NCBI GenBank assembly: GCA_017625775.1
Contig: JAGAKE010000002.1
Location: 124,001 to 188,000, forward strand
Reading direction: 5' to 3'
From: Fibrobacteraceae bacterium
Lineage (GTDB): Bacteria; Fibrobacterota; Fibrobacteria; Fibrobacterales; Fibrobacteraceae
DNA length: 64,000 nt
Made by a program: the position numbers and the translations under genes. Positions 52,352 through 61,711 of the stretch are shown here, one piece after another. Every line of letters begins with the position of its first letter. The stretch's first letter is position 1. Below the pieces are notes generated by a model. That model made no database searches. It was not told the origin of the DNA and saw nothing but the letters and a program-made list of their open reading frames with translations.

Positions 52352-52371
52352 ATCCCCGCGAACGCGGGGAT
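52352..52371 (-). terminator. Terminator of serS
   Basis: Perfect 9-bp stem ATCCCCGCG / CGCGGGGAT with a 2-nt centre; five As lie just before it on the plus strand, giving a T run on the minus strand. Confidence 0.8.
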
Positions 52372-52389
52372 GATTTTCAAAATGGAATA

Positions 52390-53658
52390 TTATTTTATTT
52401 CGATTTTTTCAAGTCCACCCATATAAGAACGAAGAACTTCCGGAATGATTAAGGAACCATCTGCTTGTTGATAATTATCGCAAATCCCAACCATTACTCG
52501 AGGTGTTGCAAGTCCGGAACCATTTAAAGTATGTACAAAGGTGTTCTTTCCATTAAGTTTAGTGCGGATACCTGCACGACGTGCTTGGAAATCTTCGAAA
52601 TTAGAACAAGAACTTACTTCTAACCACTTCTTTTCAACAGGAGCGTAAATTTCTAAATCGTAGCATTTAGCGGCTCCAAAACCTAAATCACCTTTACAGA
52701 GTTCAAGACGTCTGTATGGCAATCCGAGTTTTTCAAGAAGCATTTCACCAAATCGCGTGAGTTCTTCATGAGCTTCATAACTTTTTTCAGGGTGAGCGAA
52801 GTACACCATTTCCACTTTGTTAAATTGGTGTAAACGAAGAAGTCCACGAGTGTCTTTTCCGTAACTACCAGCTTCACGACGGAAACATGCGGAATAAGCA
52901 CACAAACGTTTGGGCAATTCGCTTTCAGGAATAAATTCCTCTGCATAAAGATTTGTGACAGGAACTTCTGCTGTTGGAATTAAGAACAAATCATCGTCTT
53001 TGTCGCAACGATACATGTCTTCTTCAAATTTTGGCAATTGACCTGTTCCTCTCATTGTTTTACGTAAAACGAGGTAGGGCGGAATGATTTCTTCAAAACC
53101 AGCTTCGCGGTGAGCATCTAAGAAGAATTGAATTAATGCACGTTCAAGTCTAGCTCCAAGTCCACGATAAACAGGGAAACCGCTTCCGGCAATTTTTGCA
53201 CCACGTTCAAAATCAAATAAACCAAGACGTTCGCCAAGAGTTTTATGATCTAGTGCTTCAAAGTCAATAACTTTAGGTTCGCCCCAAGTAGCTCTAACAA
53301 CATTATCTTCGCTAGATGTTCCTTCCGGAGCATTTGGAGCAATGTTTGGAACATGCATTAATTTTTCTGTTTGTTCAAAATCAACAGCTTTGGCAGCAGC
53401 ATCTAGTTCTGCAATTTTTTCTCCAAGAGCTCGCATTGCAAGAACTGCATCATCTGCATTTTCGCCTTTCTTTTTTAACTCACCAATTCTTTTAGATTCT
53501 GAATTGCGTTCTGCTTTTAATTTTTCTACTTCAGCAAGAATAGAACGGCGTTTTTCGTCAAGAGAGAGAATTTCGTCAATCTCAACGGCAGTTCCCTTTT
53601 TGCGGGTTTCTTCTTTATAAAATTCTGGATTTTCACGAATTTTGCGAATGTCAAGCAT
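52390..53658 (-). CDS. serS: Seryl-tRNA synthetase
   Basis: Charges tRNA-Ser. The 422-aa protein has the N-terminal antiparallel coiled-coil arm (about 25-100, KLKAERNSESKRIGELKKK) that grips the long variable arm. Class II motifs follow: motif 2 RLCAYSACFRREAGSYGKDTRG, written here in part as FRREAGSYGKD, and motif 3 GLATPRVMVGICDNYQ, with TAEVPVTNLY binding serine. The start is ATG 53658 (MLDIRKIRENPE) with GAGG six bases upstream; the longer reading adds 20 residues without support. Confidence 0.97.
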   Translation of the reverse strand: MLDIRKIRENPEFYKEETRKKGTAVEIDEILSLDEKRRSILAEVEKLKAERNSESKRIGELKKKGENADDAVLAMRALGEKIAELDAAAKAVDFEQTEKLMHVPNIAPNAPEGTSSEDNVVRATWGEPKVIDFEALDHKTLGERLGLFDFERGAKIAGSGFPVYRGLGARLERALIQFFLDAHREAGFEEIIPPYLVLRKTMRGTGQLPKFEEDMYRCDKDDDLFLIPTAEVPVTNLYAEEFIPESELPKRLCAYSACFRREAGSYGKDTRGLLRLHQFNKVEMVYFAHPEKSYEAHEELTRFGEMLLEKLGLPYRRLELCKGDLGFGAAKCYDLEIYAPVEKKWLEVSSCSNFEDFQARRAGIRTKLNGKNTFVHTLNGSGLATPRVMVGICDNYQQADGSLIIPEVLRSYMGGLEKIEIK

Positions 53659-53787
53659 AAAAAGCCTCTTGTATAAATTTGATGTAAATATAGTAAGCCT
53701 GCTTTCAAAAAAAAGCAAGGAAAAATTTAAACGAGCAAATTTTAAAATAAAAAGAGGTAAATAACCGAAAACAAGAATCAGTAATTT

Positions 53788-55020
53788 TTATGCAAATAAT
53801 TTAATAACGCGTTTTAAGGCAAGTATCGCTCGGTCTATTTCCCATTTTTCAGTATAGGCGCCCAAACTAAATCGAAGGGTGGCAGGTACTTGAAAACGTT
53901 TCATAACGGGTTCTGCACAATGGTGTCCACTTCTTACTGCAATATTTTCTTCATCTAAAATCATCGCAGCATCATGAGCGTGAATGTTTTTTAAAGTAAT
54001 GCTAACAAGAGAGCCTCTAGCTTTTGGGTTTCCTAAAACTTGAATTTCTGGAATGTCTTTGAATTGTTCAAGCATGTACTCTAAAATTTCAGATTCATGG
54101 GCTCTAATGTTCTCAATTCCGGTTTCTTCAATCCATTGGACTGCTGCTCCAAGGCCGATTACTTCAGCAATCGGGGGAGTGCCTGCTTCAAATCTGGCAG
54201 GAGGTTGTGCAAAGGTTGTTTTTTCAAAAGAAACACTTTGAATCATTTCCCCTCCACCAAATAAAGGAGGCATTGATTCTAGAATTTTGTATTTCCCGTA
54301 TAAAACGCCAATGCCGGTAGGACCATACATTTTATGACCTGAAAATGCTAGAAAGTCACAGTCAAGGTTTTGAACATCTATTTTAAGGTGAGCTATACTT
54401 TGCGCCGCGTCAATTAAAATCTTGGTTTCTGGAGACAACTGACGCACTTTTTTTATGATTTCGGCAATAGGATTGATAGTTCCTGTTACATTACTGATAT
54501 GAGTGAGGGCAACAATTTTTGTTTTACCCGGAATTATCAAATTTTCAATTGAATTTAATAGTAAATCGGCATCATCTGAAACTGGAATTACACTTAATTT
54601 GGCGCCTCTTTCTTCTGCAATGAGTTGCCATGGAACGATATTGGCATGGTGTTCTAAAGCGCTTATTAAAATTTCATCTCCGGAAGTCAAAAATTTACGA
54701 CCATAGCTCCAAGCGACTAGATTTATACTTGATGTGGTTCCGCTAGTGAAAATGATTTCATTTTCAGAGGCTGCATTGATAAAAGAAGCAATTTGTTTTC
54801 TTGTTTTTTCAAAAGCTTGCGTTGTTTTTTCGCTAATTTGATACACCCCTCTTTTAACGGAACTATAATGTTCCCGGTAAAAATCATCCATTATTTGGAT
54901 GACTGGCAGTGGCTTTTGAGTGGTTGCCGTGCTATCTAAAAAGGCAAAAGGTTTTGGATTATTATTTTTTTTTACCAAAACAGGAAATTGAGAACGAATT
55001 TTATCAACAGAATATGCCAT
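53788..55020 (-). CDS. sufS: Cysteine desulfurase (SufS/Csd type)
   Basis: PLP enzyme that takes sulfur from cysteine for Fe-S assembly. The 410-aa length fits group II. Visible are FLDSTATTQKP at the N-terminus, SALEHHANIVPWQ (PLP-stacking His), DAAQSIAHL (PLP Asp), FLAFSGHKMYGPTGIGVLYG (PLP Lys about 229), and the active-site Cys in AVRSGHHCAEPVMKRF. The last is typical of SufS, which normally needs SufE or SufU; no suf partner gene lies beside it here. Single gene, followed by a 129-bp gap to serS. Rubredoxin, Nth and the DinG-like helicase in this window all need Fe or Fe-S supply. Confidence 0.93.
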   Translation of the reverse strand: MAYSVDKIRSQFPVLVKKNNNPKPFAFLDSTATTQKPLPVIQIMDDFYREHYSSVKRGVYQISEKTTQAFEKTRKQIASFINAASENEIIFTSGTTSSINLVAWSYGRKFLTSGDEILISALEHHANIVPWQLIAEERGAKLSVIPVSDDADLLLNSIENLIIPGKTKIVALTHISNVTGTINPIAEIIKKVRQLSPETKILIDAAQSIAHLKIDVQNLDCDFLAFSGHKMYGPTGIGVLYGKYKILESMPPLFGGGEMIQSVSFEKTTFAQPPARFEAGTPPIAEVIGLGAAVQWIEETGIENIRAHESEILEYMLEQFKDIPEIQVLGNPKARGSLVSITLKNIHAHDAAMILDEENIAVRSGHHCAEPVMKRFQVPATLRFSLGAYTEKWEIDRAILALKRVIKLFA

Positions 55021-55301
55021 AACGGGTTCTATTATAGAAAATTTTATAAAAGAGTGTGCTTTAGGCTCATTTATCTCGACCTAGGTTTTAGGGCTAAAAT
55101 GTGATAAAAAGCAATTATTTTAAGCGTAAAAAAAAATATTACGGATAAATGAGAAAAAAAGATGTATAATATATGGGGTTTTTGAAAATTCTTCGAAAGT
55201 TTTTCTAGTCTTTAAGTTTGGTGTGTCTAGAAAATAGTATTGTTTCGTAGATTTTGGAAAAAATTCTAAAGGGTGGGTGTTGCAATCCTTTTAGGTAGGC
55301 T

Positions 55302-57695
55302 ATGAATAAAGTATATCGCTATTTAATTTGGGCCTCAAGTTTGTCCATCTTAATTGCTTGTAGTGATTCCTCTAACGAAGAATCTTCATTTTTGACTCCA
55401 GAGGACTCTCTCTCCTCTTCTTCTTTGGTAGTTTATTCGTCGTCGCATCCAATTGACTCTGATACTTCTGTTTCCTATGATACTATTTCTGTGTTCATTG
55501 ACGACACAACAGGCAAAGAATTACATTATCTAGGGAATTCTACTCTAAGAATCACAGAAGTCATGACTCAAAATATTTCATGGCTTGATCACGATGGAGA
55601 AGATCCAGGTTGGGTTGAAATTTATAATGCTGGCCCTGATACGGCTGATTTGCGTGGCTATTCTTTGGTAGAAAAATTAGACGAACCTCGTAAGTGGATT
55701 ATTGATAAGTTAATTATTCCGCCAGGAGAACTTCGAGTCGTTTTCTGTTCTGGAAAAGATTTTTCTGCTCCGTTACTTGGGTTAGATTCAAAAGGTCGGT
55801 ATTATCGGGCTCACACGAATTGGAAATTAGAAAAGGATGGCGGCTCGCTTTATTTAATAGATTATAATTGGGCTATTCGCGATTCAGTAAATTATCCAGC
55901 TTTAGATCCAGGGCTTTCTTGGGGAATTATAAATGGTGGAGAATGGCGTTATTTTGAAGTTCCTACCCCTGAAAAAAAGAATACGGTTTCAGAGTCATTT
56001 GAAGGCTTTGCTAGTGAATTTGCTTTAACTCCTGCGGGTGGATTTTATGCTGATGGTTTAACATTAGAAGTACCTCAAGTAGCTGGTGGAGAAATTCGTT
56101 GTACTGATGACGGCTCTGAACCAACACAAAATTCAGAGTTGTTTACAGAAGCTATGGATATTACACGTACAACAGTTATTCGTTGTGCCTTGTTTGAAGA
56201 AGGTAAAATTACAAATACAGTTATTACTGAAACATATTTTGTGGGCGAATCTATAAAAATGCCTGTAGTTGCCATTAGTGTTTCTCCTGAATTTTTCGCT
56301 AACCATTATATTAAATGTAGTTGCGGCAATCCGGATTGTTGTCCTGAAGGGCTTTATGAAGATGTTGAATTCCCTGTGCACGTGGAGTTCTTTGAAAATG
56401 GAAGTTCTACGGCAGCGAAAAGTTGGGACATTGATGCCGGAATTTCTTTGATGGGTAACTACAGTCGTATGGAAGATAAGAAGTCTGTAGCTGTTGTAAT
56501 GCGTGAACAATATCAAGATGGCCGTTTGCATTATCCATTGTTTACCACTCGTCCAGAAGCACAGAAATTTAAAGCGTTTAATTTGCGTAATAATGGGAAC
56601 CGTTTTGTATCAGATTATATTGCTGATGCAGCCGGTGGTGCTATTTTAGAAGGTAGTGGTGTTGATTACCAGCGTAGTCGTCAAGTAGTAGTGTTCTACA
56701 ACGGAGAATATTATGGTATTCATGATATGCGCGAACGTTTTAATGAACATTATGTGGAAACAAATTATGGTATTGATGCTGGTAGTGTAGATATTATCAA
56801 GCATCTTGGACATGATATTTCTGTAAGTGGCGGAAGTTCTGTAGGGTATGAAGAGTTGTTGGATTTTGTTGCTAAAAATGATTTTAGTGGAGCAAATAAC
56901 GCAAATTATACACTAGTTCAGGCCATGATGGATGTGGGGAATTTTGCTGATTATATGGCGGCAGAAATTTATATTCATAATGGAGACTGGCCAAATAATA
57001 ATGTTCGTGCGTGGCGTTCTCCAGAACAACCATGGAAATTCATGGTTTATGATTTAGATCATGGTTTTGATTGGAAATGGACTGTTTCTGGATTTAGTCA
57101 GAATTCTACGAATATGTTTGATTGGATAAAGCGTGGCGGTGGCGGCGGCGGTTCTTGTGCTGAAGCGGGCTGCTTTGCTAATTTGTTCAATAAGTTGATT
57201 CAAAACCCTGATTTTAAACGTCTGTTTGTGAACCGTTCGGCAGTAATGCTTGAAAAGTATTTGAATTCAGAGCGTTTAACAGCTACAATTGAGGCAATGG
57301 TTGCTACACTGGACCCAGACGAAATGGCTAGAGATTTAGAACGTTTTGATCGTGAAAAAAGAGGTTATGGATTTAGTGAAAGTGGCTCCTCAATTAAAGA
57401 ATGGGCAAAAACCAGAGATTCTTGGGTTCGTGAAGATTATGCCGAGGAATTTGGTGTTGGCACAACAGTGCCAGTAACACTTTCTGCTCAAGGTAACGGA
57501 ACGGTTCTTATGGAAGGAATGAATTTGCTTGAATCTGGTGCTTATACAGGAAATTTCTTTAGTGGTCATCCGATTCAATTAACAGCTGTTCCTTCCGGCG
57601 CTGGCGTTTTCTCTAAATGGGAAGATGGTTCTACTCAAAACCCAAGAATTGTGATTCCTACGGCGAAGGCTTCTTATAGTGCAGTATTTAAGTAA
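55302..57695 (+). CDS. CotH-kinase lipoprotein with lamin-tail domain
   Basis: A 797-aa lipoprotein. Lipobox SILIACSDSSN (Cys20) is followed by a Ser-rich linker. A lamin-tail domain (about 85-200; LRITEVMTQN, WVEIYNAG, DLRGYSL) comes next, then a chitobiase-like C-terminal beta-sandwich (about 250-320). The CotH domain (about 370-640) has FKAFNLRNNGNR, YNGEYYGIHDMRERF, WPNNNVRAWR and MVYDLDHGFDWKW; the last Asp matches CotH kinase's metal site. A final Bacterial-repeat unit (about 725-797) ends FSKWEDGSTQNPRI. In bacteria such proteins are surface-exposed; phosphorylation of secreted partners is inferred. It begins after a 281-bp leader. Confidence 0.88.
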   Translation: MNKVYRYLIWASSLSILIACSDSSNEESSFLTPEDSLSSSSLVVYSSSHPIDSDTSVSYDTISVFIDDTTGKELHYLGNSTLRITEVMTQNISWLDHDGEDPGWVEIYNAGPDTADLRGYSLVEKLDEPRKWIIDKLIIPPGELRVVFCSGKDFSAPLLGLDSKGRYYRAHTNWKLEKDGGSLYLIDYNWAIRDSVNYPALDPGLSWGIINGGEWRYFEVPTPEKKNTVSESFEGFASEFALTPAGGFYADGLTLEVPQVAGGEIRCTDDGSEPTQNSELFTEAMDITRTTVIRCALFEEGKITNTVITETYFVGESIKMPVVAISVSPEFFANHYIKCSCGNPDCCPEGLYEDVEFPVHVEFFENGSSTAAKSWDIDAGISLMGNYSRMEDKKSVAVVMREQYQDGRLHYPLFTTRPEAQKFKAFNLRNNGNRFVSDYIADAAGGAILEGSGVDYQRSRQVVVFYNGEYYGIHDMRERFNEHYVETNYGIDAGSVDIIKHLGHDISVSGGSSVGYEELLDFVAKNDFSGANNANYTLVQAMMDVGNFADYMAAEIYIHNGDWPNNNVRAWRSPEQPWKFMVYDLDHGFDWKWTVSGFSQNSTNMFDWIKRGGGGGGSCAEAGCFANLFNKLIQNPDFKRLFVNRSAVMLEKYLNSERLTATIEAMVATLDPDEMARDLERFDREKRGYGFSESGSSIKEWAKTRDSWVREDYAEEFGVGTTVPVTLSAQGNGTVLMEGMNLLESGAYTGNFFSGHPIQLTAVPSGAGVFSKWEDGSTQNPRIVIPTAKASYSAVFK

Positions 57696-57720
57696 TTGTT
57701 TAATTTAGAACTAAAATTTT

Positions 57721-57753
57721 TTCTGCTGGCAAAGCCAGCAGAATTTTTTTTTT
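57721..57753 (+). terminator. Terminator of the CotH lipoprotein gene
   Basis: Perfect 10-bp stem TTCTGCTGGC / GCCAGCAGAA with an AAA loop and a T run. Confidence 0.88.
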
Positions 57754-57759
57754 AGAAAT

Positions 57760-58749
57760 TTATAGTAATTTTTTGAAATATTCTTTTTCCTGTTGCCATT
57801 GAATGCCTGAAATATTTTTTTCGAATTCAGAAATTTTATCTAAGCATTGTTTTGCAAACAGATGAGTTCTGTTTGAGTTTAAATCTAAAATTTGGTGTTC
57901 TTTATTCTTTAGAAATTTTTCAACTTGCTGAACGTTTTTTATTGTTTCTGCTGAACAGTAAGTATTTAAAATTTTTTCGAAAATAATTATTTCAGCTAAA
58001 TTTGATAAATGAATCATATCGTCATCATAGTAGCGATAATCCCTAAGTTCATCCATCATAATTTCATAGCTCGGAAAATAACCCCCGTAAGGAATGTCTT
58101 TTTGTAGTAAATTATAAATGGAAAGTTGCAAAATTGATTTTGAAATAGTGTTTGCTTGCATTCCGTCATTTAAGTGTCGAATTGGAGAAACGGTAAAAAT
58201 GATTTTTAAATTCTTATTAAATTCATGAAGTTTGTTGGCTATGTTACTTAAAGCATTTGAAGCGTCATCTACAGAAATTAGTTTTCGTAGAAATGAATTA
58301 GAAGGCTGTTTGTGACAATTGGAAACCACTTGATTAGTTTCTTTTAAAAAATAAACAAAGCTTGTGCCTAAAGTAATAAAAACAACATCAGTCTTTTTTA
58401 GAAATTTATTTGCTCTTTCTATTGCTTCATTCAAGTGAGAAAGAGAAATTTCTTGTGAATTTTGTGATAAAGAACTATGAGCTTCAAAACTATGCCAAAG
58501 TAAGGAGTTTTTATCTTGGAAAATATCTTCTTTTGTGAAAATTTTTTTGTCAATAATATTTATAATCTGGCGTTCTATTGATAATGGATTATAAGTAACT
58601 CCGAAGGGATTTGTGTAAGTATTGAATTTTCTTTGATTAAATTTTTTAGATATGTTCTCGGCAAAACAAGAACCTAAAAAAAATAGGTTAGAGTTGTAAT
58701 CTATTTTGAAGTTTGATGGCGGAATTTTAATTTGAGTAAATGTTTTCAT
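57760..58749 (-). CDS. GSCFA-domain protein
   Basis: A 329-aa protein of the GSCFA family, named for its N-terminal motif, seen here as FFLGSCFAENISKKF. The GSCF Ser and later blocks VFITLGTSFVYF and FTVSPIRHLNDG suggest an SGNH-hydrolase-like fold. No catalytic activity has been assigned to the family. It is AT-rich but in line with neighbours. The start at 58749 (MKTFTQIKIPPSNF) is preferred; the longer reading adds an aromatic-rich stretch from intergenic DNA. It stands alone, and its stop is close to the CotH terminator. Confidence 0.85.
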   Translation of the reverse strand: MKTFTQIKIPPSNFKIDYNSNLFFLGSCFAENISKKFNQRKFNTYTNPFGVTYNPLSIERQIINIIDKKIFTKEDIFQDKNSLLWHSFEAHSSLSQNSQEISLSHLNEAIERANKFLKKTDVVFITLGTSFVYFLKETNQVVSNCHKQPSNSFLRKLISVDDASNALSNIANKLHEFNKNLKIIFTVSPIRHLNDGMQANTISKSILQLSIYNLLQKDIPYGGYFPSYEIMMDELRDYRYYDDDMIHLSNLAEIIIFEKILNTYCSAETIKNVQQVEKFLKNKEHQILDLNSNRTHLFAKQCLDKISEFEKNISGIQWQQEKEYFKKLL

Positions 58750-58835
58750 AATGTGAAAATATAAAAAGTAGAACTCAAGGAAATAATTGTTTTTGTTGTT
58801 TTGATGCCTGCTTAATTTGTATGTAATCACAAAAC

Positions 58836-58869
58836 AAAAAAAAGTTCTCGGTTCTTAAGAACCGAGAAC
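58836..58869 (-). terminator. Terminator of tRNA-CAU transcript
   Basis: A perfect 26-nt palindrome, GTTCTCGGTTCTT with its complement (58844-58869), followed on the minus strand by eight Ts. It ends the glycogen-synthase-like gene/tRNA transcript. Confidence 0.85.
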
Positions 58870-58872
58870 CAA

Positions 58873-58946
58873 TGGGGCCTCCCGGACTTGAACCGGGAAC
58901 CAACGGGTTATGAGTCCGTGGCTCTAACCGATTGAGCTAAAGCCCC
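58873..58946 (-). tRNA. tRNA with anticodon CAU (Met; Ile2 not excluded)
   Basis: A 74-nt cloverleaf. The acceptor GGGGCTT pairs with AGGCCCC (one G-U), the D-arm is GCTCAATCGGTTAGAGC, the anticodon loop is CTCATAA (CAT), and the T-arm is CCCGG-TTCAAGT-CCGGG. Anticodon CAU serves initiator Met, elongator Met, or tRNA-Ile2 after lysidine modification. The lowest anticodon-stem pair is A-C, and the 1-72 pair is G-C, against an initiator role. The 5' end is inside the upstream CDS. Confidence 0.88.
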
Positions 58947-60340
58947 GAAAATTCACCAAGGGTGAGTAAGTATTGTGCTATTGTTCTATCCCACTCATAG
59001 CGGAAATTATAAGCATTTTCCACAACACATTTCCAAGACGACAATTTATAAACTTCTTGACACTTTTTGATACTGCGAAGCATCATTACAGGGGATTTAG
59101 GGTCTTCTACTAAGAAGGCGTTTGCATTTTCCAGGCGATTATCCGTGTAAGATTTGAGCATACTGGCAACGCCAGTATCTTTTCCTGTAATTGGAATGGT
59201 TCCAGCGGCCAAAGCCTTAAGCAGAATAGATGAAGATGGTTCGCGCAAATTACCTGCAAATAAAATGTCTGAGCCTGCTAAATATTTTTTTAGCGTATTA
59301 GAATCTTTTCCTAATGGACGAACACAGAAATTATTTGGATACTCTGCGGCAACATTGTTGTAGTAATCCCATTCAGGTTGGTCTTTTTCCATTCCTACCA
59401 AAACAAATACATCTAGCCCTGCTAGGTCGGCTAATAATGTTGAGAGTGTTTCAGTTGTGTCACCAGCTTCTTTATCTAGATGTGCATAAAGCAAAAGTTT
59501 GTCGTTGAATTTTGTTCCGACTAGCTGTTCTAGTTCAAGTTTTGCATTTTGCTTGGCGACCTGTATAGGCAGTCCGGTGTCCTTATTGAAATCCCATAGA
59601 GAATAACTTACTCCGAACTGAATTCCTTTAATTTTTGAAGCATTGCGCTGTAAGAAACCAGTCATGCCGCCAGCAATATTTGTGTTGAGAATTGCATCCC
59701 TATAACCAGAGGATGGAAGCAAAACCATGTTAGCGTACAAGATTCCGGCTTTTAGCAAGCTCACTTTTCCCCAGTATTCATAACCATCCATATTATGGTC
59801 TGCGCGTGGTAGTCCGAGCTTTCCAATTTCCGTATCGGGTACTAGGAAATCGTATTTGATGTTATGGACTGTTAGGAAAAACGGAATTTTATCAAACTCA
59901 CTAGCATACAGGGAATGAATTAAATGCCCTGCTAAAGCGCCGCCCCATTCATGACCAAGTACAGCATTTGGTTTAAATCCTGACACCGCCGCAAATTCTA
60001 AAGCGGCAGAAGCTAAAAATGAATATCGGATGTGATTGTCTGCGTAGGGCTGGCTTGGTTCTCCGTAAACGTAGGGACGACCAAAAAATTCTTCATTGTA
60101 GATGTAAGTGTGATTTGAATTTTGCGATTTCCATATTTCAAAAGGCTTGTAATGCAGGCGTTCGGTTCCTTTGAAAATACATTGCATGTCGCTAGAATCG
60201 CTAAAAATTGCCTTATAATACGGAGAACAGGTCAGCGCCATAATGCCGCCGCAATCAAATGCGTCGGTAATGCGGTTCACTGCGGTAGCCAAAGCACTTG
60301 TTGAAAGTCCAGCTTCAGGTGAAATGACCAGTATATTCAC
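58937..60340 (-). CDS. Glycogen-synthase-like GT5/GT-B protein with degenerate motifs
   Basis: A 467-aa GT-B protein that follows bacterial GlgA in order: N-terminal strand ILVISPEAGL, HEWGGALAGHL, FLTVHNIKYDF, LPSSGYRDAI with the GMTGFLQRNASKIKGIQFGVSY block, then a C-terminal Rossmann half. Yet the critical pieces have changed. The ADP-glucose-binding KTGGL near residue 15 is absent, the RLTEQKG-type loop is HLDKEAG, and the EPCGLTQ motif is EPSSSIL. So it is probably not a normal glycogen synthase; it may use another donor or act as a regulator. The last four codons (...SGL and stop) lie in the tRNA's 5' end. Confidence 0.72.
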   Translation of the reverse strand: MNILVISPEAGLSTSALATAVNRITDAFDCGGIMALTCSPYYKAIFSDSSDMQCIFKGTERLHYKPFEIWKSQNSNHTYIYNEEFFGRPYVYGEPSQPYADNHIRYSFLASAALEFAAVSGFKPNAVLGHEWGGALAGHLIHSLYASEFDKIPFFLTVHNIKYDFLVPDTEIGKLGLPRADHNMDGYEYWGKVSLLKAGILYANMVLLPSSGYRDAILNTNIAGGMTGFLQRNASKIKGIQFGVSYSLWDFNKDTGLPIQVAKQNAKLELEQLVGTKFNDKLLLYAHLDKEAGDTTETLSTLLADLAGLDVFVLVGMEKDQPEWDYYNNVAAEYPNNFCVRPLGKDSNTLKKYLAGSDILFAGNLREPSSSILLKALAAGTIPITGKDTGVASMLKSYTDNRLENANAFLVEDPKSPVMMLRSIKKCQEVYKLSSWKCVVENAYNFRYEWDRTIAQYLLTLGEFSGL

Positions 60341-60491
60341 ACGCTCTCCAAATAAAAATTTACTCTTTTCTACTGAGCAATGTTAAAATATTTAATTAAA
60401 TTAAAATTTCAAAGGGTGAGGCGACTAAAATCAGTTGTTTTTGCTGCTTTTGGCGATAAATGGTACCACAATCAATAGAAGGAATCTATCC

Positions 60492-61541
60492 ATGAACCGT
60501 TTTTTCCTAATGTCTGCCATGGCAATGGCAATCGCATTGTCTGCCTGTAAAGGCGCTAACGAAAAACGTGGAGACGAACACTTGTCTGAAGGTCGTTTCC
60601 GCAATGCAATCAATATGTACCTAGAGGCGAAGAAGAAAGGCAAAGTTTCTGATGAGTTCTATGACAACTTTACCCTAGCTCTTGTTCGTGCTGCAGAAGT
60701 TGAAGCGAAGAAAGATCCGTTTAGCTCTTTGCTTCCAGGCTACCTTGATAAGGCCGCACAAAATGTTTCTTCTGTGAAAAATGTAGAAGTGCTTAAGGAA
60801 TACGCTCGCATTATGGCAAATGTGGGTAAAGTTCAAGTTTCTCAAGAAGGAACTGATTATGGTACAGTATTGAATGCTTTTGCATTTATTGATTCAGCTC
60901 AATCTGTATCTAAAGCAGCAGGCTCTGAAGCAGAAATTAAAGCAATTCGTTTAGAAGCAGAAAAAGGTTATGTAGCACAAACTTTGCAAATGGCAAAGGA
61001 TGAAGAAGATCCAGTTGTATCTGAATATCGTTTGCTTCAAATTGCAGAAGTCGCTCCTGAAAATGCTGATGTAAAAGCTGCATTGAACAAGAGTCGTGTT
61101 GGTACTCGTGGCTATTTCTTAATCTTTGGCGAAAACATCGGTGAACGTGCCTCGCCTCGTATTGATAAGTATGGTTATGTAATGGCATTCCCAACAATTG
61201 CTCTTTCTTCTGGTTCTTTGAAGGGTGAATTGCAAATTTGGGCTTCTACAGGAAACAATACAGAATTTGATGTTTCTAAGTTGAAACTCGTTTCTACCGA
61301 TGGACGCGAAGCAACCGTTAAGTCTTCTAACGGCGGTTGGTGTGATGCTGAAGTAGTGGTTGGAAAGAAAGGCGATGAACGTGTTGAAAAGAAACGCCAA
61401 AACTTCAAGGATAAAGGAAAGTTGTTGAACGAATTCCAATGCGGCATAAATGTTGTGTTCGTTTATGATTCAAACTTCGTTCCAGATTACATTGAATATA
61501 AAGATGAATACGGTATTGGTCGTAAGTACCTTGGTCAGTAA
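60492..61541 (+). CDS. Lipoprotein with TPR-like helical region
   Basis: A 349-aa lipoprotein. The signal peptide ends in lipobox ALSACKG (Cys19 or near). The first 200 residues are alpha-helical, opening with GDEHLSEGRFRNAINMYLEAKKKGK, a TPR-like pair; the C-terminal half (about 205-349) is a beta-rich domain beginning YFLIFGENIGERAS with a single paired Cys set. No family is recognised. Codons are richer in C-ending forms than neighbours, suggesting high expression. ATG 60492 has AAGGA eight bases upstream; upstream in-frame readings have no ribosome site. Divergent from the GT5-like gene. Confidence 0.75.
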   Translation: MNRFFLMSAMAMAIALSACKGANEKRGDEHLSEGRFRNAINMYLEAKKKGKVSDEFYDNFTLALVRAAEVEAKKDPFSSLLPGYLDKAAQNVSSVKNVEVLKEYARIMANVGKVQVSQEGTDYGTVLNAFAFIDSAQSVSKAAGSEAEIKAIRLEAEKGYVAQTLQMAKDEEDPVVSEYRLLQIAEVAPENADVKAALNKSRVGTRGYFLIFGENIGERASPRIDKYGYVMAFPTIALSSGSLKGELQIWASTGNNTEFDVSKLKLVSTDGREATVKSSNGGWCDAEVVVGKKGDERVEKKRQNFKDKGKLLNEFQCGINVVFVYDSNFVPDYIEYKDEYGIGRKYLGQ

Positions 61542-61567
61542 TTTCAGCTGAATCTAAATTTTTTGAG

Positions 61568-61597
61568 AGTGCGGTTTAATGCCGCACTTTTTTTATT
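61568..61597 (+). terminator. Terminator of the TPR-like lipoprotein gene
   Basis: Stem AGTGCGG / CCGCACT with a 7-nt loop, followed by seven Ts. Confidence 0.85.
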
Positions 61598-61711
61598 TAT
61601 GGGGTGGTAAAATCATGAAAAGATAATTATATTTGCATTTATGGGAATATTCGCATAAATCTCTTTTGGGCTGATTTTTGCAAAAAATTATTTGTAAAAT
61701 AGTAGGTGAAT

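Noticed and set aside
55021-55301. A riboswitch in the 281-bp leader of the CotH gene.
   Set aside because: No GEMM, SAM, TPP or cobalamin core is recognisable; the sequence is mostly A/T runs.
61597-61711. A SAM-type riboswitch before metF.
   Set aside because: The leader is short and AT-rich, with no paired core or terminator close to the start.
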